Shown here one piece after another: positions 16,568 through 24,874 of a stretch of 64,000 nt of DNA. The position numbers and the translations under genes were made by a program. Numbering within the stretch: the stretch's first letter is position 1; each line of letters opens with the position of its first letter. The stretch comes from Catenuloplanes indicus (GTDB lineage: Bacteria > Actinomycetota > Actinomycetes > Mycobacteriales > Micromonosporaceae), in contig NZ_JAUSUZ010000001.1 in assembly GCF_030813715.1 (NCBI RefSeq), positions 1,240,001 to 1,304,000 on the forward strand. Reading direction: 5' to 3'. The notes under the pieces are model-generated. The model made no database searches. It saw nothing but the letters and a program-made list of their open reading frames with translations, and was not told the DNA's origin.

Positions 16568-17017
16568 GTGGGGAACTTGAGCACGTCGCTACCGCCGCCG
16601 GATGCGACAGAGGTACGGGTGTGGACCCTTCACACCCCTGATGAGCTGCGCAGACTCCGAGCCGGGCTGGGCGAGATCATCGCCGACGCGCCCTGGACGG
16701 ACGAGGACGAGCTGGCGGACGTACCCGAGCGGATGGTGCTCGTCGCCAGTGAGCTGGCCACCAACGCGATCCGGCACGGGCAACCGCCGACCGAGGTGCG
16801 TCTGCTGCGTACCGAGGAACAGTTCGTCCTGGACGTGATCGATCACGACCCGGAGACGCCGCCGGAGCCGACCGAGGCGGACGACTTCGACTCCGGCGGC
16901 CGCGGCCTGCACATCGCGCAACGACTGTCGCTGGACGTCGGCTGGTACACCACGGACAACATGTCGAAGCACGTCTGGGCGAGTTTCCCGATCACCGAAC
17001 CGTCTGCGGCGGGATGA
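16568..17017 (+). CDS. HATPase_c_2 anti-sigma regulatory ATPase
   Basis: A 149-residue GHKL ATPase domain protein starting at GTG 16568. The N box (LVASELATNAIRHG, about residues 56-69) and the G box (SGGRGLHIAQRLSLD) are clear. Such stand-alone RsbW-like ATPases are numerous in actinomycetes and act as anti-sigma factors or serine kinases on STAS proteins. Its 3' end overlaps that of the convergent GGDEF-EAL gene by 26 bp. There is no STAS gene next to it; the nearest in the window is at 10219. Confidence 0.82.
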   Translation: MGNLSTSLPPPDATEVRVWTLHTPDELRRLRAGLGEIIADAPWTDEDELADVPERMVLVASELATNAIRHGQPPTEVRLLRTEEQFVLDVIDHDPETPPEPTEADDFDSGGRGLHIAQRLSLDVGWYTTDNMSKHVWASFPITEPSAAG

Positions 17018-19211
17018 GGTTGAGGCCTTCCTCGATCTCCGCGGCCGGCCGGGGCCGGCTGAACAGGTAGCCCTGCCCGCTGGTGCAGCCGAGCAGTTGC
17101 AGCTCCGCGACCTGGGCCGGCGACTCGATGCCCTCCGCGACCGTGTCCAGCCCGAGGATCTGGCCGAGCCGGACCACGGCCTCGGCCACCGCGGCACCCT
17201 GCGTGGTGCTGTCCAGCTGGGTGACGAACGCACGGTCGATCTTCAGACCGTCGATCGGCAGGCCCAGCAGGTACTGCAGCGACGAGTAACCGGTGCCGAA
17301 GTCGTCGATCGCGATCCGGATACCGAGCGCGCGGAACTCCGCCAGAATCGGCGCGGCGCGCTCGGTGTCCACGATCGCGGTCTCGGTGATCTCCAGTGTG
17401 AGGTGGGCCGGGGACAGGCCGGTCCGCTCCAGTACGGCCACCACGTCGGCGACGATGCCGGGCTTGAGCAGCTGCCGCGGCGACAGGTTGACGCTCAGGT
17501 GCAGCGGGTCGGCGTGCTGCCGGGTCTGCCACGCGCGGACCTGCGTGGCCGCCTCGGTCAGCACGTGCATGCCGATCGTGTGGATCAGGCTGGACCGCTC
17601 CGCGATCGGCACGAACTCGCTCGGCGGCACGAACCCGTAGTCCGGGTGCTGCCACCGGGCGAGCGCCTCGACGCCGACGGTACGGCCGCTGGCCAGATCC
17701 ACGATCGGCTGGTAGTGCACGCTCAGCTGACCGGCGTCGACCGCGTGCTCCAGCAGGTCGGCGAGGATGCTCTCCCGGGTGCGCTGGTCGGTCATCGACG
17801 GGTCGTACGCGCGCCAGCCGTGCTTGTCGTTGCGCTTCGCCTCGTACATCGCCAGGTCCGCGCGGTGCTGCACGGCCTTCGGGTCCTCGTCGCCGGCGGA
17901 GACGGCCACGCCGATGCTGGCGTGCGCGAAGATCCGGTGCTCGCCCACCTCGATCGGGGTGGCGGCGAACGCGGCCAGCACGCGCTCCGCGACGTCGAAG
18001 GCCTGCTTCTCGCCGTCCAGGTCGAACAGCACGATGACGAACTCGTCGCCGCCGACCCGGGCCGTGATGTCGGTGGACCGGACCGTGCCGCGCAGCGTGT
18101 CCGCCACGTGGGTGAGCAGCAGGTTGCCGGTCTCGTGCCCGTACCGGTCGTTGACCGGCTTGAAGTCGTCCAGATCGATCAGCAGGATGCCGAACCGGCC
18201 GGTCGCGCGGCGCAGCCCGGCGCGCAGCCCGGCCAGGTTCGCCAGGCCGGTGAGCGGGTCGGTGCTGCCGGCGTCACGGCTGTCCCGCAGCGACACGAGC
18301 TGGCGCAGCATCACCGCGATGGTCATCGCGCTCTGCGCCAGGATCAGGCCGCCCCAGGTGGCGAACGCGTGGTCCTGGATCGTGATCACGACCAGCACCA
18401 CACTGCCGAGCGCGACCCCGATGTACGGCAGGTGCAGCGACCAGATCGGCGGCGCGCTCCAGGCCACGCCCGCGTCCCCGCGCGTGGCCGAGTCGGTCCG
18501 CATCGCCGCGACCGTCATCAGCAGGCTGGCCGAGGTGAGCGCCAGCACCGTGCCCGGCGACTCGGACGGGTTGCCGCCGTTGATCCGGATCGACGAGAAG
18601 ACGATGTCCGCGACCGCCCAGGACATCATGCCCCAGAGCAGCAGCGTGATCGGCTCGCTCAGCCCGCGCCCGGCGCCGCGCAGCAGCAGCGTGCCGATGA
18701 CCACGCTGAGCAGCAGGTTGCCGAGCCCGAAGCCGATGTCGAAGACCCACCGGTAGCTGGCCGGGGTGAGGAACGCAGGCGCCAGTACCAGCTGCCAGAC
18801 CACGATGAACGCGCAACTGAACACGGTGAGCAGCTCGGCCGCGAACGCGATCCGCTGCCGGCCGCGCAGCCGCCGGGCGGACGCGGCGAGCGCGGTCGCG
18901 GTGAGCATCGCGAACATCGCCAGGCCGGACAGCGCGCCGGCCCACCACCAGACCAGCGACGGCCGCACGCTGTCGACCGCGAAGCAGACCGACATGGACA
19001 GCGACAGCGCGCGGGCGGACGCCGCGAGGCCCCAGGTGAGACGGGCGCCGTACCGGGCCGCGCGCAGGCTGTAGCCGATCCCGAGCGCGTCGAGCAGCAG
19101 CAGGGACAGGCCGAAGATCGGTACCCGGACGTCCGGCTGCACGAACGAGGCGACCTGACCGGCGGCGACGACGACCGTGAGCACGATCGGGGCGGCGACG
19201 GCACGTTTCAC
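16992..19211 (-). CDS. Membrane-bound GGDEF-EAL cyclic-di-GMP enzyme
   Basis: A 739-residue protein. About nine or ten hydrophobic segments fill residues 1-300 (a membrane sensor of unknown ligand). A GGDEF domain follows (DPLTGLANL near 317, RVGGDEFV near 387) and then an EAL domain (GVEALARW near 514, DDFGTGYSSLQYL, and AEGIE). Both active-site signatures are intact, so the protein could make and break cyclic-di-GMP. I do not see the usual RxxD inhibitory site clearly. In actinomycetes c-di-GMP controls development through BldD. The start is ATG 19211; the spacer upstream (19212-19474) is shared with the divergent rtcB gene. Confidence 0.93.
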   Translation of the reverse strand: MKRAVAAPIVLTVVVAAGQVASFVQPDVRVPIFGLSLLLLDALGIGYSLRAARYGARLTWGLAASARALSLSMSVCFAVDSVRPSLVWWWAGALSGLAMFAMLTATALAASARRLRGRQRIAFAAELLTVFSCAFIVVWQLVLAPAFLTPASYRWVFDIGFGLGNLLLSVVIGTLLLRGAGRGLSEPITLLLWGMMSWAVADIVFSSIRINGGNPSESPGTVLALTSASLLMTVAAMRTDSATRGDAGVAWSAPPIWSLHLPYIGVALGSVVLVVITIQDHAFATWGGLILAQSAMTIAVMLRQLVSLRDSRDAGSTDPLTGLANLAGLRAGLRRATGRFGILLIDLDDFKPVNDRYGHETGNLLLTHVADTLRGTVRSTDITARVGGDEFVIVLFDLDGEKQAFDVAERVLAAFAATPIEVGEHRIFAHASIGVAVSAGDEDPKAVQHRADLAMYEAKRNDKHGWRAYDPSMTDQRTRESILADLLEHAVDAGQLSVHYQPIVDLASGRTVGVEALARWQHPDYGFVPPSEFVPIAERSSLIHTIGMHVLTEAATQVRAWQTRQHADPLHLSVNLSPRQLLKPGIVADVVAVLERTGLSPAHLTLEITETAIVDTERAAPILAEFRALGIRIAIDDFGTGYSSLQYLLGLPIDGLKIDRAFVTQLDSTTQGAAVAEAVVRLGQILGLDTVAEGIESPAQVAELQLLGCTSGQGYLFSRPRPAAEIEEGLNLIPPQTVR

Positions 19212-19474
19212 GGCGGTTCCTCCCAGATGGGCGCGATTCGTGTCGGCAGCGTTCCCATCGGCCGGGCCGTCAGCGGCTCAAGGATTTACCGCGTGCCCGC
19301 GCGGCGACGAGGCCGCACCAGCGGGAAAACCGGTTGCGGGCGTACGCCGGTGTTCGTGATCATCGTGGGCATGACGTACTGACGGACCCTCTCTGTGACG
19401 GCCCCCCGTGGCGTAGCGCCCGGGGGGAGGCCGCCTGTCCGCGTGTCTCCAGATCTTCGTGAAGTGGGAACTCC

Positions 19475-20554
19475 TTGTCTCAGCACGCCAGTGTGTCCGT
19501 TTTTGCGTCCCCGTCGAGCTGGATCGAGTCGGATGCGCTCGATCAGTGCCACCAGGTGGCCGCGCTCGACGGGATGATCCATGTCGCCGCCATGCCGGAC
19601 CTGCATCCCGGCAAGGGGGCACCGATCGGCGCGGCGATGTCGTCGCGCGTGCTCTACCCGTTCCTGGTGGGCTCGGACATCGGGTGCGGGATCGCGGTGT
19701 TCCCGATCCGGATCAAGCGCCCGGTCGCGGAGCGGCTGGCCGCGCGGTTCCCGGACCTGGACCGGCCGGTCGACCCGGCCGGGATCGACACCGACATTCC
19801 CGCCGGGTACGCCGAGCAGCTCGGCACGGTCGGCCGCGGCAACCACTTCGTGGAGCTGGCCCGGGTGCACGCGGTGCACGACGACGCGCACGCGGCGCGG
19901 CTCGGCCTGGACCGCAACGACCTGGTGCTGATCGTGCACAGCGGTTCGCGCGGCCTGGGCGAGCGGATCCTGCGCGCGCACACCGAGGTGCACGGCGCCG
20001 GCCCGGCCGCGGACGTCGGCGCCTACCTGTCCGCGCACGACGAGGCGGTGCGCTGGGGCTCGCTGAACCGGCGGCTGATGGCCGCACGGGTCGCGGACGC
20101 GCTGGGCGCGGCCGCGGAGGACCCGATCGTGGACGAGTGCCACAACTCGGTGACCGTCGTGGACGGCGCCTACCTGCACCGCAAGGGCGCGGCGAACGGC
20201 GACGGCCGGGACGTGCTGGTCGCCGGAACCCGCGGCACGCCGTCGTTCCTGGTGGCGGCGCACGCGGGCGCGGACGCGAACTACTCGGTGGCGCACGGCG
20301 CGGGCCGCAAGATGTCCCGGGCGGACGCGCTGCGCCGCGGCAAGGCGAAGCACACCGTGGAGGAGCTGCGGCGCACGCCGGTCGGGTCGTACGTGGTGTG
20401 CGGCGACCGGCAGCTGTTGTTCGAGGAGGCGCCGACCGCGTACAAGAAGATCGAGCGGGTGATCGACGACCTCGTGGAGTTCAAGCTGGCCACGCCGGTG
20501 GTCAGCACCCACCCGGTGGTCACCTACAAGACCGCGGACAAGGCACGCCGATGA
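19475..20554 (+). CDS. rtcB: RtcB-family RNA ligase, release-factor-H-coupled type
   Basis: A 359-residue RtcB protein that should join RNA 2',3'-cyclic phosphate (or 3'-phosphate) and 5'-OH ends using GTP and Mn2+. Metal and nucleotide motifs are present: DLHPGKGAPIG, SDIGCGIAV (metal-binding Cys), GRGNHFVEL, HSGSRGLGE, and the guanylylated histidine in AHGAGRK. The protein is shorter than housekeeping RtcB (about 400-480 residues) and fits the PrfH-linked subfamily. The start is TTG 19475 after a weak GGGA; no earlier in-frame start is better. Its stop overlaps the prfH start (ATGA at 20551-20554), so the two are translationally coupled. No RtcA or RtcR is nearby. Confidence 0.93.
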   Translation: MSQHASVSVFASPSSWIESDALDQCHQVAALDGMIHVAAMPDLHPGKGAPIGAAMSSRVLYPFLVGSDIGCGIAVFPIRIKRPVAERLAARFPDLDRPVDPAGIDTDIPAGYAEQLGTVGRGNHFVELARVHAVHDDAHAARLGLDRNDLVLIVHSGSRGLGERILRAHTEVHGAGPAADVGAYLSAHDEAVRWGSLNRRLMAARVADALGAAAEDPIVDECHNSVTVVDGAYLHRKGAANGDGRDVLVAGTRGTPSFLVAAHAGADANYSVAHGAGRKMSRADALRRGKAKHTVEELRRTPVGSYVVCGDRQLLFEEAPTAYKKIERVIDDLVEFKLATPVVSTHPVVTYKTADKARR

Positions 20555-21138
20555 ACCTGCTGATCTCGGCCGGGCGCGGCCCGGTGGAGTGCACGTGGGC
20601 GCTGCCCCGGCTGGTGCGCCGGCTGGAGGCGGAGGCCACGCGGCGCGGTGTGACCGTGACCCGGGTCGAGGAGGTGCCCGGCGACCGGCCGGGCACGTAC
20701 CGGTCGATCCTGCTGTCCATCGACGACGCGGCGTTCGCGGCCACCTGGACCGGCACGCTGTGCTGGCAGGCGCCGTCCCCGTTCCGGTCCACGAGGCGCA
20801 AGAACTGGTACGTGATCGCCGCGCCGGTCACGCTCGGCGTCCCAAAAACCGCCTTCGACGAGGCGGACGTGGAGATCGTGCCGATCCGCACCGGTGGGCC
20901 CGGCGGCCAGCACCGCAACAAGGTCAGCTCGTCCGTGCGCGCCACGCACCGGCCGACCGGTCTGGTCGTCGTCGTGGACACCGAGCGCGGCTTCGGGCTG
21001 AACCGCGCGCTGGCGCTGCGCCGGCTGCGGGACCGGCTCCGGGCCGGTGACGTCGCGGCCGGCGAGCGGCTGAAGACCCAGCGGTGGGAGGTGCACGACG
21101 ACCTGGTCCGCGGCGACCCGGTCCGTACCGAGAGCTGA
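20551..21138 (+). CDS. prfH: Peptide chain release factor homologue PrfH (RF-H)
   Basis: A 195-residue release-factor-like protein. The peptidyl-tRNA hydrolysis loop is intact (RTGGPGGQHRNKVSSSV; GGQ near residue 115) and is followed by the conserved VRATHRPTGL stretch. The stop-codon recognition domain of RF1/RF2 (SPF/PxT) is missing, which matches the PrfH family of about 200 residues. The PrfH family is known from linkage with RtcB. Published work on E. coli homologues indicates that PrfH releases peptides from ribosomes whose decoding-centre RNA has been cut, while RtcB reseals the rRNA. Here the gene overlaps rtcB by 4 bp, so the pair should act together. Confidence 0.93.
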   Translation: MNLLISAGRGPVECTWALPRLVRRLEAEATRRGVTVTRVEEVPGDRPGTYRSILLSIDDAAFAATWTGTLCWQAPSPFRSTRRKNWYVIAAPVTLGVPKTAFDEADVEIVPIRTGGPGGQHRNKVSSSVRATHRPTGLVVVVDTERGFGLNRALALRRLRDRLRAGDVAAGERLKTQRWEVHDDLVRGDPVRTES

Positions 21139-21146
21139 ACCACTTC

Positions 21147-21168
21147 TTGTACGCATCGTTGCATACAA
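21147..21168 (+). promoter_or_regulatory. Imperfect inverted repeat upstream of the MFS gene
   Basis: TTGTACGCA (21147-21155) and TGCATACAA (21160-21168) form a dyad with one mismatch and a 4-base spacer, 18 bp before the MFS ATG. This is the usual size and place of a TetR- or MarR-type operator. It suggests that the exporter has its own regulated promoter in the 48-bp gap behind prfH. Confidence 0.65.
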
Positions 21169-21186
21169 GGCCGTAGCGTCGAGCGC

Positions 21187-22455
21187 ATGACGGCGACGCT
21201 CACCGCTCCCCCGGCAACGACCTCGGTACGCACGCATCGGCCGTGGATCTCCGTCTACGCCGTCATGTTCTTCTCCACCTGGGCCGGTAACCAGTTCAGT
21301 CCGCTGCTGCTGCTCTACAAGCAGCGCGAGCACTACGGCGTGGTGGCGGTCAACGGCTTCCTCGGCGTGTACGTGCTCGGCCTGGTCCCGGCGTTCCTGC
21401 TCAGCGGCGCGCTCGCCGACCGGCACGGCCGCCGCCCGGTCATGTTCGGCGGCGTGCTGGCCGCGCTCGCGGCCAGCACCGCGCTCGCGTTCGGTGAGAC
21501 CGGCCCATTGATGATCTGCGTGGGCCGGTTCCTGGCCGGGCTCGCGGTCGGCACCGCCACCTGCGTCGGCACGTCCTGGCTGAAGGAGCTGTCCCAGGGC
21601 GTCTACGACCCGCGGGCCGACACCGGCGCCGGTGCCCGGCGCGCGACCACGTCGTTCGCGCTCGGCTCCGCCACCGGCGCGATGGTCGCCGGGCTGTTCG
21701 CGCAGTGGGGCCCGTGGCCGTTGCAGCTGCCGTTCGCCATCCACCTGGTGCTCACGCTGCCGTTCGCCTGGCTGGTGCTGCGCGCGCCGGAGACCGCGCC
21801 GCCCGGCCCCCGGTCGTCGCTGCGCGTGCCGGCCGCCGGTGACCGCCGGTTCCGGCGTGTGGTGGTGGTCGCGGCACCATGGCTGTTCGTCGCGCCGTCC
21901 GTCACCTACGGGTACCTGCCGGTGCTGCTGGAGGAGACCACCGGCGGCGTCGGCATCGCGTACGCCACGCTGCTCACCGTGCTCGCGCTCGGCGTGTCCG
22001 CGCTGATCCAGCCCGTGGTGAAGCGCCGGACCGGGTTCGACAGCACGCGCGGCCTGATCGCCGCGATCACGCTGATCACCGCGGGCGTGGCGCTGGCCGC
22101 GACCGCGAACCACCTGCAGTCCTGGGCCGCGGGCCTGGTCACGGCCACGGTGATGGGCTGCGGGATCGGCGTCGGCATGGTCTCCGCGATCATGGAGGTG
22201 CAGCGCATCGCCGGGCCTCGCGACCTGGCCGGGCTGACCGGCGTGTTCTACGCGGTCGCGTACACCGGCTTCCTCACGCCCACGCTGCTGGCCGCGAGCA
22301 CGGACGCGCTGGGCACCACCACGCCGCTGCTCGGCGTGACCGGGCTCGGCGTGCTCAGCGTGCTGCTGCTGGTCATCGCGTACCGAACGCTCCGGCCAGC
22401 GGATCCGGAAGTCGCCGCCAGCCGTCCTCCCCGTCGGCCAGTTCCGCGTCCGTGA
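21187..22455 (+). CDS. MFS transporter
   Basis: A 422-residue membrane protein with about twelve hydrophobic segments. The MFS loop 2-3 signature is present (GALADRHGRRPVMFGG, about residues 78-93). It would move a small molecule by proton coupling; many relatives are drug exporters. The 3' end overlaps the convergent cobW-like gene by 83 bp, so the last 28 residues (Pro/Arg-rich) may be a poorly constrained tail. An operator-like dyad sits just upstream. It follows prfH by 48 bp but probably has its own promoter. Confidence 0.9.
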   Translation: MTATLTAPPATTSVRTHRPWISVYAVMFFSTWAGNQFSPLLLLYKQREHYGVVAVNGFLGVYVLGLVPAFLLSGALADRHGRRPVMFGGVLAALAASTALAFGETGPLMICVGRFLAGLAVGTATCVGTSWLKELSQGVYDPRADTGAGARRATTSFALGSATGAMVAGLFAQWGPWPLQLPFAIHLVLTLPFAWLVLRAPETAPPGPRSSLRVPAAGDRRFRRVVVVAAPWLFVAPSVTYGYLPVLLEETTGGVGIAYATLLTVLALGVSALIQPVVKRRTGFDSTRGLIAAITLITAGVALAATANHLQSWAAGLVTATVMGCGIGVGMVSAIMEVQRIAGPRDLAGLTGVFYAVAYTGFLTPTLLAASTDALGTTTPLLGVTGLGVLSVLLLVIAYRTLRPADPEVAASRPPRRPVPRP

Positions 22456-23521
22456 GCAGGCATGCGGTCAGCCGCCGGTGCAGCGCGGCCGCGTCCAGCT
22501 CCAGGCCGATGAAGACCAGGTAGTGGTGCCGGTCGCCGTAGTACGGGTCCCAGTCCATCGCGGCGGCCAGCCGGCGCTGGTCCGAGACGAGGTCCCAGTC
22601 GGCGTCCGGCACCGCGGCCAGCCACCGGCCGAGCGAGCCGAGCCCGAGCGAGCCACCGGCGAACTCCCACGCCAGCACCGTGTCCGGCTGACTGGCCAGC
22701 CAGAAGTGGCCGCGTGAGCGCAGCACGGACTCGTTGATCTCGTCGAGCGCGTCGTGCAGCCGGCCCGGGTGGAACGGGCGGCGGGCCCGGAAGACCGCGG
22801 AGACCACGTCCCACTCCGGCGCGGGCTCGTGCACGCCGAGCGCGAACCCCTCGAGGCCGCGGGCCAGCACCGCGGGCGTCTCCGGCCGGTGCCGGTACGT
22901 CCGTACCCCGGCCGGCAGTTCCCGGGCCGCCCACGGCGCGAGCCGGTACAGCAGCGCCCGGACCTGCACGTCCGCGTCGCCGTGCAGGACCAGCGTGTCC
23001 GCGTACTCGATCTGCCGCACCACCAGGTCCGCGAGCGTGCGCTCGTCGTCGGCCAGACCGAGCGCGGCCAGGTCCTCGTCGGTGCCGAGCGCGTCCAGCA
23101 GGTGCTCGCCGTCCACCACGGTCACGTAGGAGTCGACGCGCACGCTCTCCGGCCACGCGTCCGCCAGCATCTCCGGCTCGGCCAGCTCCGGCAGGTGCAC
23201 CACCAGGTCGTGGCCCGGGTGGGTCTCGGCCAGCCGCGCCACCGTGGGCAGCACGTCGTCGCGCAGCGTGCAGGACACGCAGGCGTGCACCGAGTCGACG
23301 CGCACGTCCTCCAGCAGGCCGGCCGCGGACCGCACCGTACGCCGCACGTGATCTTCGTGAATCTCGTGCCGCACGACGAGCCGGGACGGGTCCCGGGCGA
23401 GCAGCGTGCCGGCGACCTCCCGGACGGCTTCCGGCCAGAAGCCGGAGAGCACGGTGAGTGACGGACGGGCGTCGGACGCCCGGGCCGGCACGGAGCGCGG
23501 GGCCACCGGAGACGAGGACAT
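22373..23521 (-). CDS. CobW/COG0523-family protein of the Zur regulon, P-loop lost
   Basis: A 382-residue protein started at ATG 23521, 6-13 bp after a good AAGGAAGG site; a longer in-frame reading would cross the Zur box and is rejected. The family's cysteine motif is present as [11 protein letters not shown] (about residue 80). The C-terminal CobW_C domain is recognisable from [14 protein letters not shown] on. Where COG0523 GTPases carry GxxGxGKT, this protein reads [14 protein letters not shown], so Walker A is absent. From memory, the mycobacterial Rv0106 protein of the zinc regulon has the same loss. It is divergent from L28 and L33 paralogue genes, so a role in zinc starvation (metal binding or delivery) is expected. 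GTP hydrolysis is unlikely. Confidence 0.87.
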   Translation of the reverse strand: MSSSPVAPRSVPARASDARPSLTVLSGFWPEAVREVAGTLLARDPSRLVVRHEIHEDHVRRTVRSAAGLLEDVRVDSVHACVSCTLRDDVLPTVARLAETHPGHDLVVHLPELAEPEMLADAWPESVRVDSYVTVVDGEHLLDALGTDEDLAALGLADDERTLADLVVRQIEYADTLVLHGDADVQVRALLYRLAPWAARELPAGVRTYRHRPETPAVLARGLEGFALGVHEPAPEWDVVSAVFRARRPFHPGRLHDALDEINESVLRSRGHFWLASQPDTVLAWEFAGGSLGLGSLGRWLAAVPDADWDLVSDQRRLAAAMDWDPYYGDRHHYLVFIGLELDAAALHRRLTACLLTDAELADGEDGWRRLPDPLAGAFGTR

Positions 23522-23537
23522 GACCTTCCTTCCTTGT

Positions 23538-23552
23538 TGGAAACGATTGTCA
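23538..23552. promoter_or_regulatory. Putative Zur box between cobW-like and rpmB genes
   Basis: TGGAAACGATTGTCA matches the actinobacterial Zur consensus TGAAAATGATTTTCA at 12 of 15 positions and is itself a near palindrome. It lies 17 bp before the cobW-like ATG and 46 bp before the rpmB start, so one repressor could block both directions. A TATAGT hexamer (23554-23559) just right of it is a likely -10 for the ribosomal genes. Confidence 0.8.
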
Positions 23553-23597
23553 TTATAGTGTGGGCACGATCCCGCTCCAGGAAGGTGGACCCCCGTC

Positions 23598-23834
23598 TTG
23601 TCCCGTCGATGCGACGTCACCGGCGCGAAGCCCGGCTACGGCAACGCCGTCTCCCACTCCCACCGGCGCACCCGCCGCCGCTGGGAGCCCAACCTCCAGC
23701 GGCACCGCTACTGGCTGCCGTCCGAACGCCGCTGGATCACACTCACGCTCACCACCAAGGCGATCCGCACCATCGACCGCGACGGCATCGAACGCGTCGT
23801 GGCCCGCCTGCGGGCATCCGGGGTGAGGCTCTGA
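23598..23834 (+). CDS. rpmB: 50S ribosomal protein L28, zinc-independent paralogue
   Basis: A 78-residue L28 protein starting at TTG 23598 behind GAAGGTGGA. The N-terminus [20 protein letters not shown] and the [13 protein letters not shown] segment are diagnostic. Zinc-binding L28 carries two CxxC pairs; this copy keeps a single cysteine, so it cannot form the zinc ribbon. Such C-minus paralogues replace the zinc form when Zur is derepressed, which frees zinc. The stop overlaps the rpmG start by one base (TGATG), and a Zur box lies upstream. Confidence 0.95.
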   Translation: MSRRCDVTGAKPGYGNAVSHSHRRTRRRWEPNLQRHRYWLPSERRWITLTLTTKAIRTIDRDGIERVVARLRASGVRL

Positions 23835-24001
23835 TGGCCCGCCAGACCGACGTCCGCCCGGTGATCAAGCTGCGCAGCACCGCCGGCACCGGCTACACCT
23901 ACGTCACCCGCAAGAACCGCCGCAACGACCCGGACCGCCTGGTCCTGCGCAAATACGACCCACTCGTCCGCCGCCACGTCGACTTCCGCGAGGAACGCTG
24001 A
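23834..24001 (+). CDS. rpmG: 50S ribosomal protein L33, zinc-independent paralogue
   Basis: A 55-residue L33 protein ([20 protein letters not shown]...) with no cysteine at all, so it is the zinc-independent form. The [14 protein letters not shown] and [10 protein letters not shown] segments are typical. It is the second gene of the Zur-controlled unit with rpmB. In related actinomycetes the set often also contains rpsN and rpsR paralogues; these are missing here. A GC-rich hairpin follows at 24069. Confidence 0.95.
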   Translation: MARQTDVRPVIKLRSTAGTGYTYVTRKNRRNDPDRLVLRKYDPLVRRHVDFREER

Positions 24002-24068
24002 CGACCCACCACGGCCGCACCGGCCACGCCGCGCCGATCGCCGGCCACGCGCAGTTCTCCTGACCACT

Positions 24069-24106
24069 GCCCGGGCGTCATCCCCCGATATGGACGACGC
24101 CCGGGC
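24069..24106 (+). terminator. Hairpin after rpmG
   Basis: GCCCGGGCGTC (24069-24079) pairs perfectly with GACGCCCGGGC (24096-24106) across a 16-base loop. No T tract follows, as is common for high-GC actinomycetes. Confidence 0.65.
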
Positions 24107-24209
24107 CCGGCACCGACGACATCCCACTGCGCGGCGGACGCGCCCCCGGAAGGCGCAGCGCACCCAGCGCTCTGCGCACGGCGAACAACCCGCGCTCGCC
24201 GGGCGCGTT

Positions 24210-24230
24210 GCGCCCGAAATTTCATGACAT
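24210..24230 (+). repeat. AT-rich dispersed motif, copy 3
   Basis: GCGCCCGAAATTTCATGACA differs from the copy at 5028 at few positions and again lies in a spacer. Confidence 0.45.
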
Positions 24231-24334
24231 AGACATGTATTCCCCGCGACCGTGCCGGGAAACTCGGTGGTTAGGCGGAATGACCGCGACAGACGGGCGA
24301 CCCTGCGCGGGCGACCGGGCGTCACCGGGTCCCG

Positions 24335-24874
24335 ATGGTGACGTTGGGCGGGCGAGGGACCTGCGGGACGACGGTGGAGAGTGCAGACGTGGGGCTGTGG
24401 CGACGTGGTGGGCAACGGACGAGGGGCGAGCACGACGAGGTGGTGATCCTCGGCCGGGAGGTGATCGCCTGCGCGTACCCGTCGGAGCTCGTCGCCTTCG
24501 ACGACGTGGCGTGCGAGCTGCGGCGCGGCCGGGGGCTGTCCGCGCGGCGGACCCGCCCGCCGGCCGGGCCGGACGTGCCCGCCGACTCGATATCACCGGC
24601 CCTGATCGGCGTGCTGCAGACACTCTCAACCGCGGTCAACACCGGCTCGGCCGCCCTGCCCGGCTCGTTGGCCGAACCCGGCCGCCGCCGGATCGCCACA
24701 CTGCTCAACCGGCGCCCCGGCGCCGGTGCGCTGGACCCGGCCGAGGAGGCGTCGGTCCACGAGACGCTGGTCGAGGCCGCGATCACCCGGCACGCCCTGA
24801 CCCGCGACAACGCGGAACAGCTGGGCACCGCCGTGATCAGCGCGCTCCGGCTGCGCGCCGACGGCCGCCCCTGA
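24335..24874 (+). CDS. Hypothetical protein
   Basis: A 179-residue soluble protein, if started at ATG 24335. The first 30 residues are Gly/Arg-rich and may not be coding; a later start near HDEVVILGREVIACAYPSEL is possible. The C-terminal half (SISPALIGVLQTLSTAVNTG, then an acidic helix DPAEEASVHETLVEAAITRH) has the look of a helical domain. The frame keeps the codon bias of the region. I do not recognise a family. Its stop lies inside an 18-bp direct repeat, and it converges on an XRE/NTPase gene. Confidence 0.5.
   Translation: MVTLGGRGTCGTTVESADVGLWRRGGQRTRGEHDEVVILGREVIACAYPSELVAFDDVACELRRGRGLSARRTRPPAGPDVPADSISPALIGVLQTLSTAVNTGSAALPGSLAEPGRRRIATLLNRRPGAGALDPAEEASVHETLVEAAITRHALTRDNAEQLGTAVISALRLRADGRP

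Larger units (their letters stand above)
24002..24334. other. Spacer of 333 bp downstream of rpmG
   Basis: The spacer holds a terminator-like hairpin (24069-24106) and one copy of the AT-rich dispersed motif (24210-24230). No convincing gene is seen in either strand. The right part probably contains the promoter for the 24335 gene. Confidence 0.6.

Noticed and set aside
17097-19382. A 761-codon plus-strand open reading
   Set aside because: It is wholly antisense to the GGDEF-EAL gene and has no recognisable domain.
23598-24001. Housekeeping rpmB/rpmG operon
   Set aside because: Both proteins lack the zinc cysteines and sit behind a Zur box, so they are the zinc-independent paralogues.
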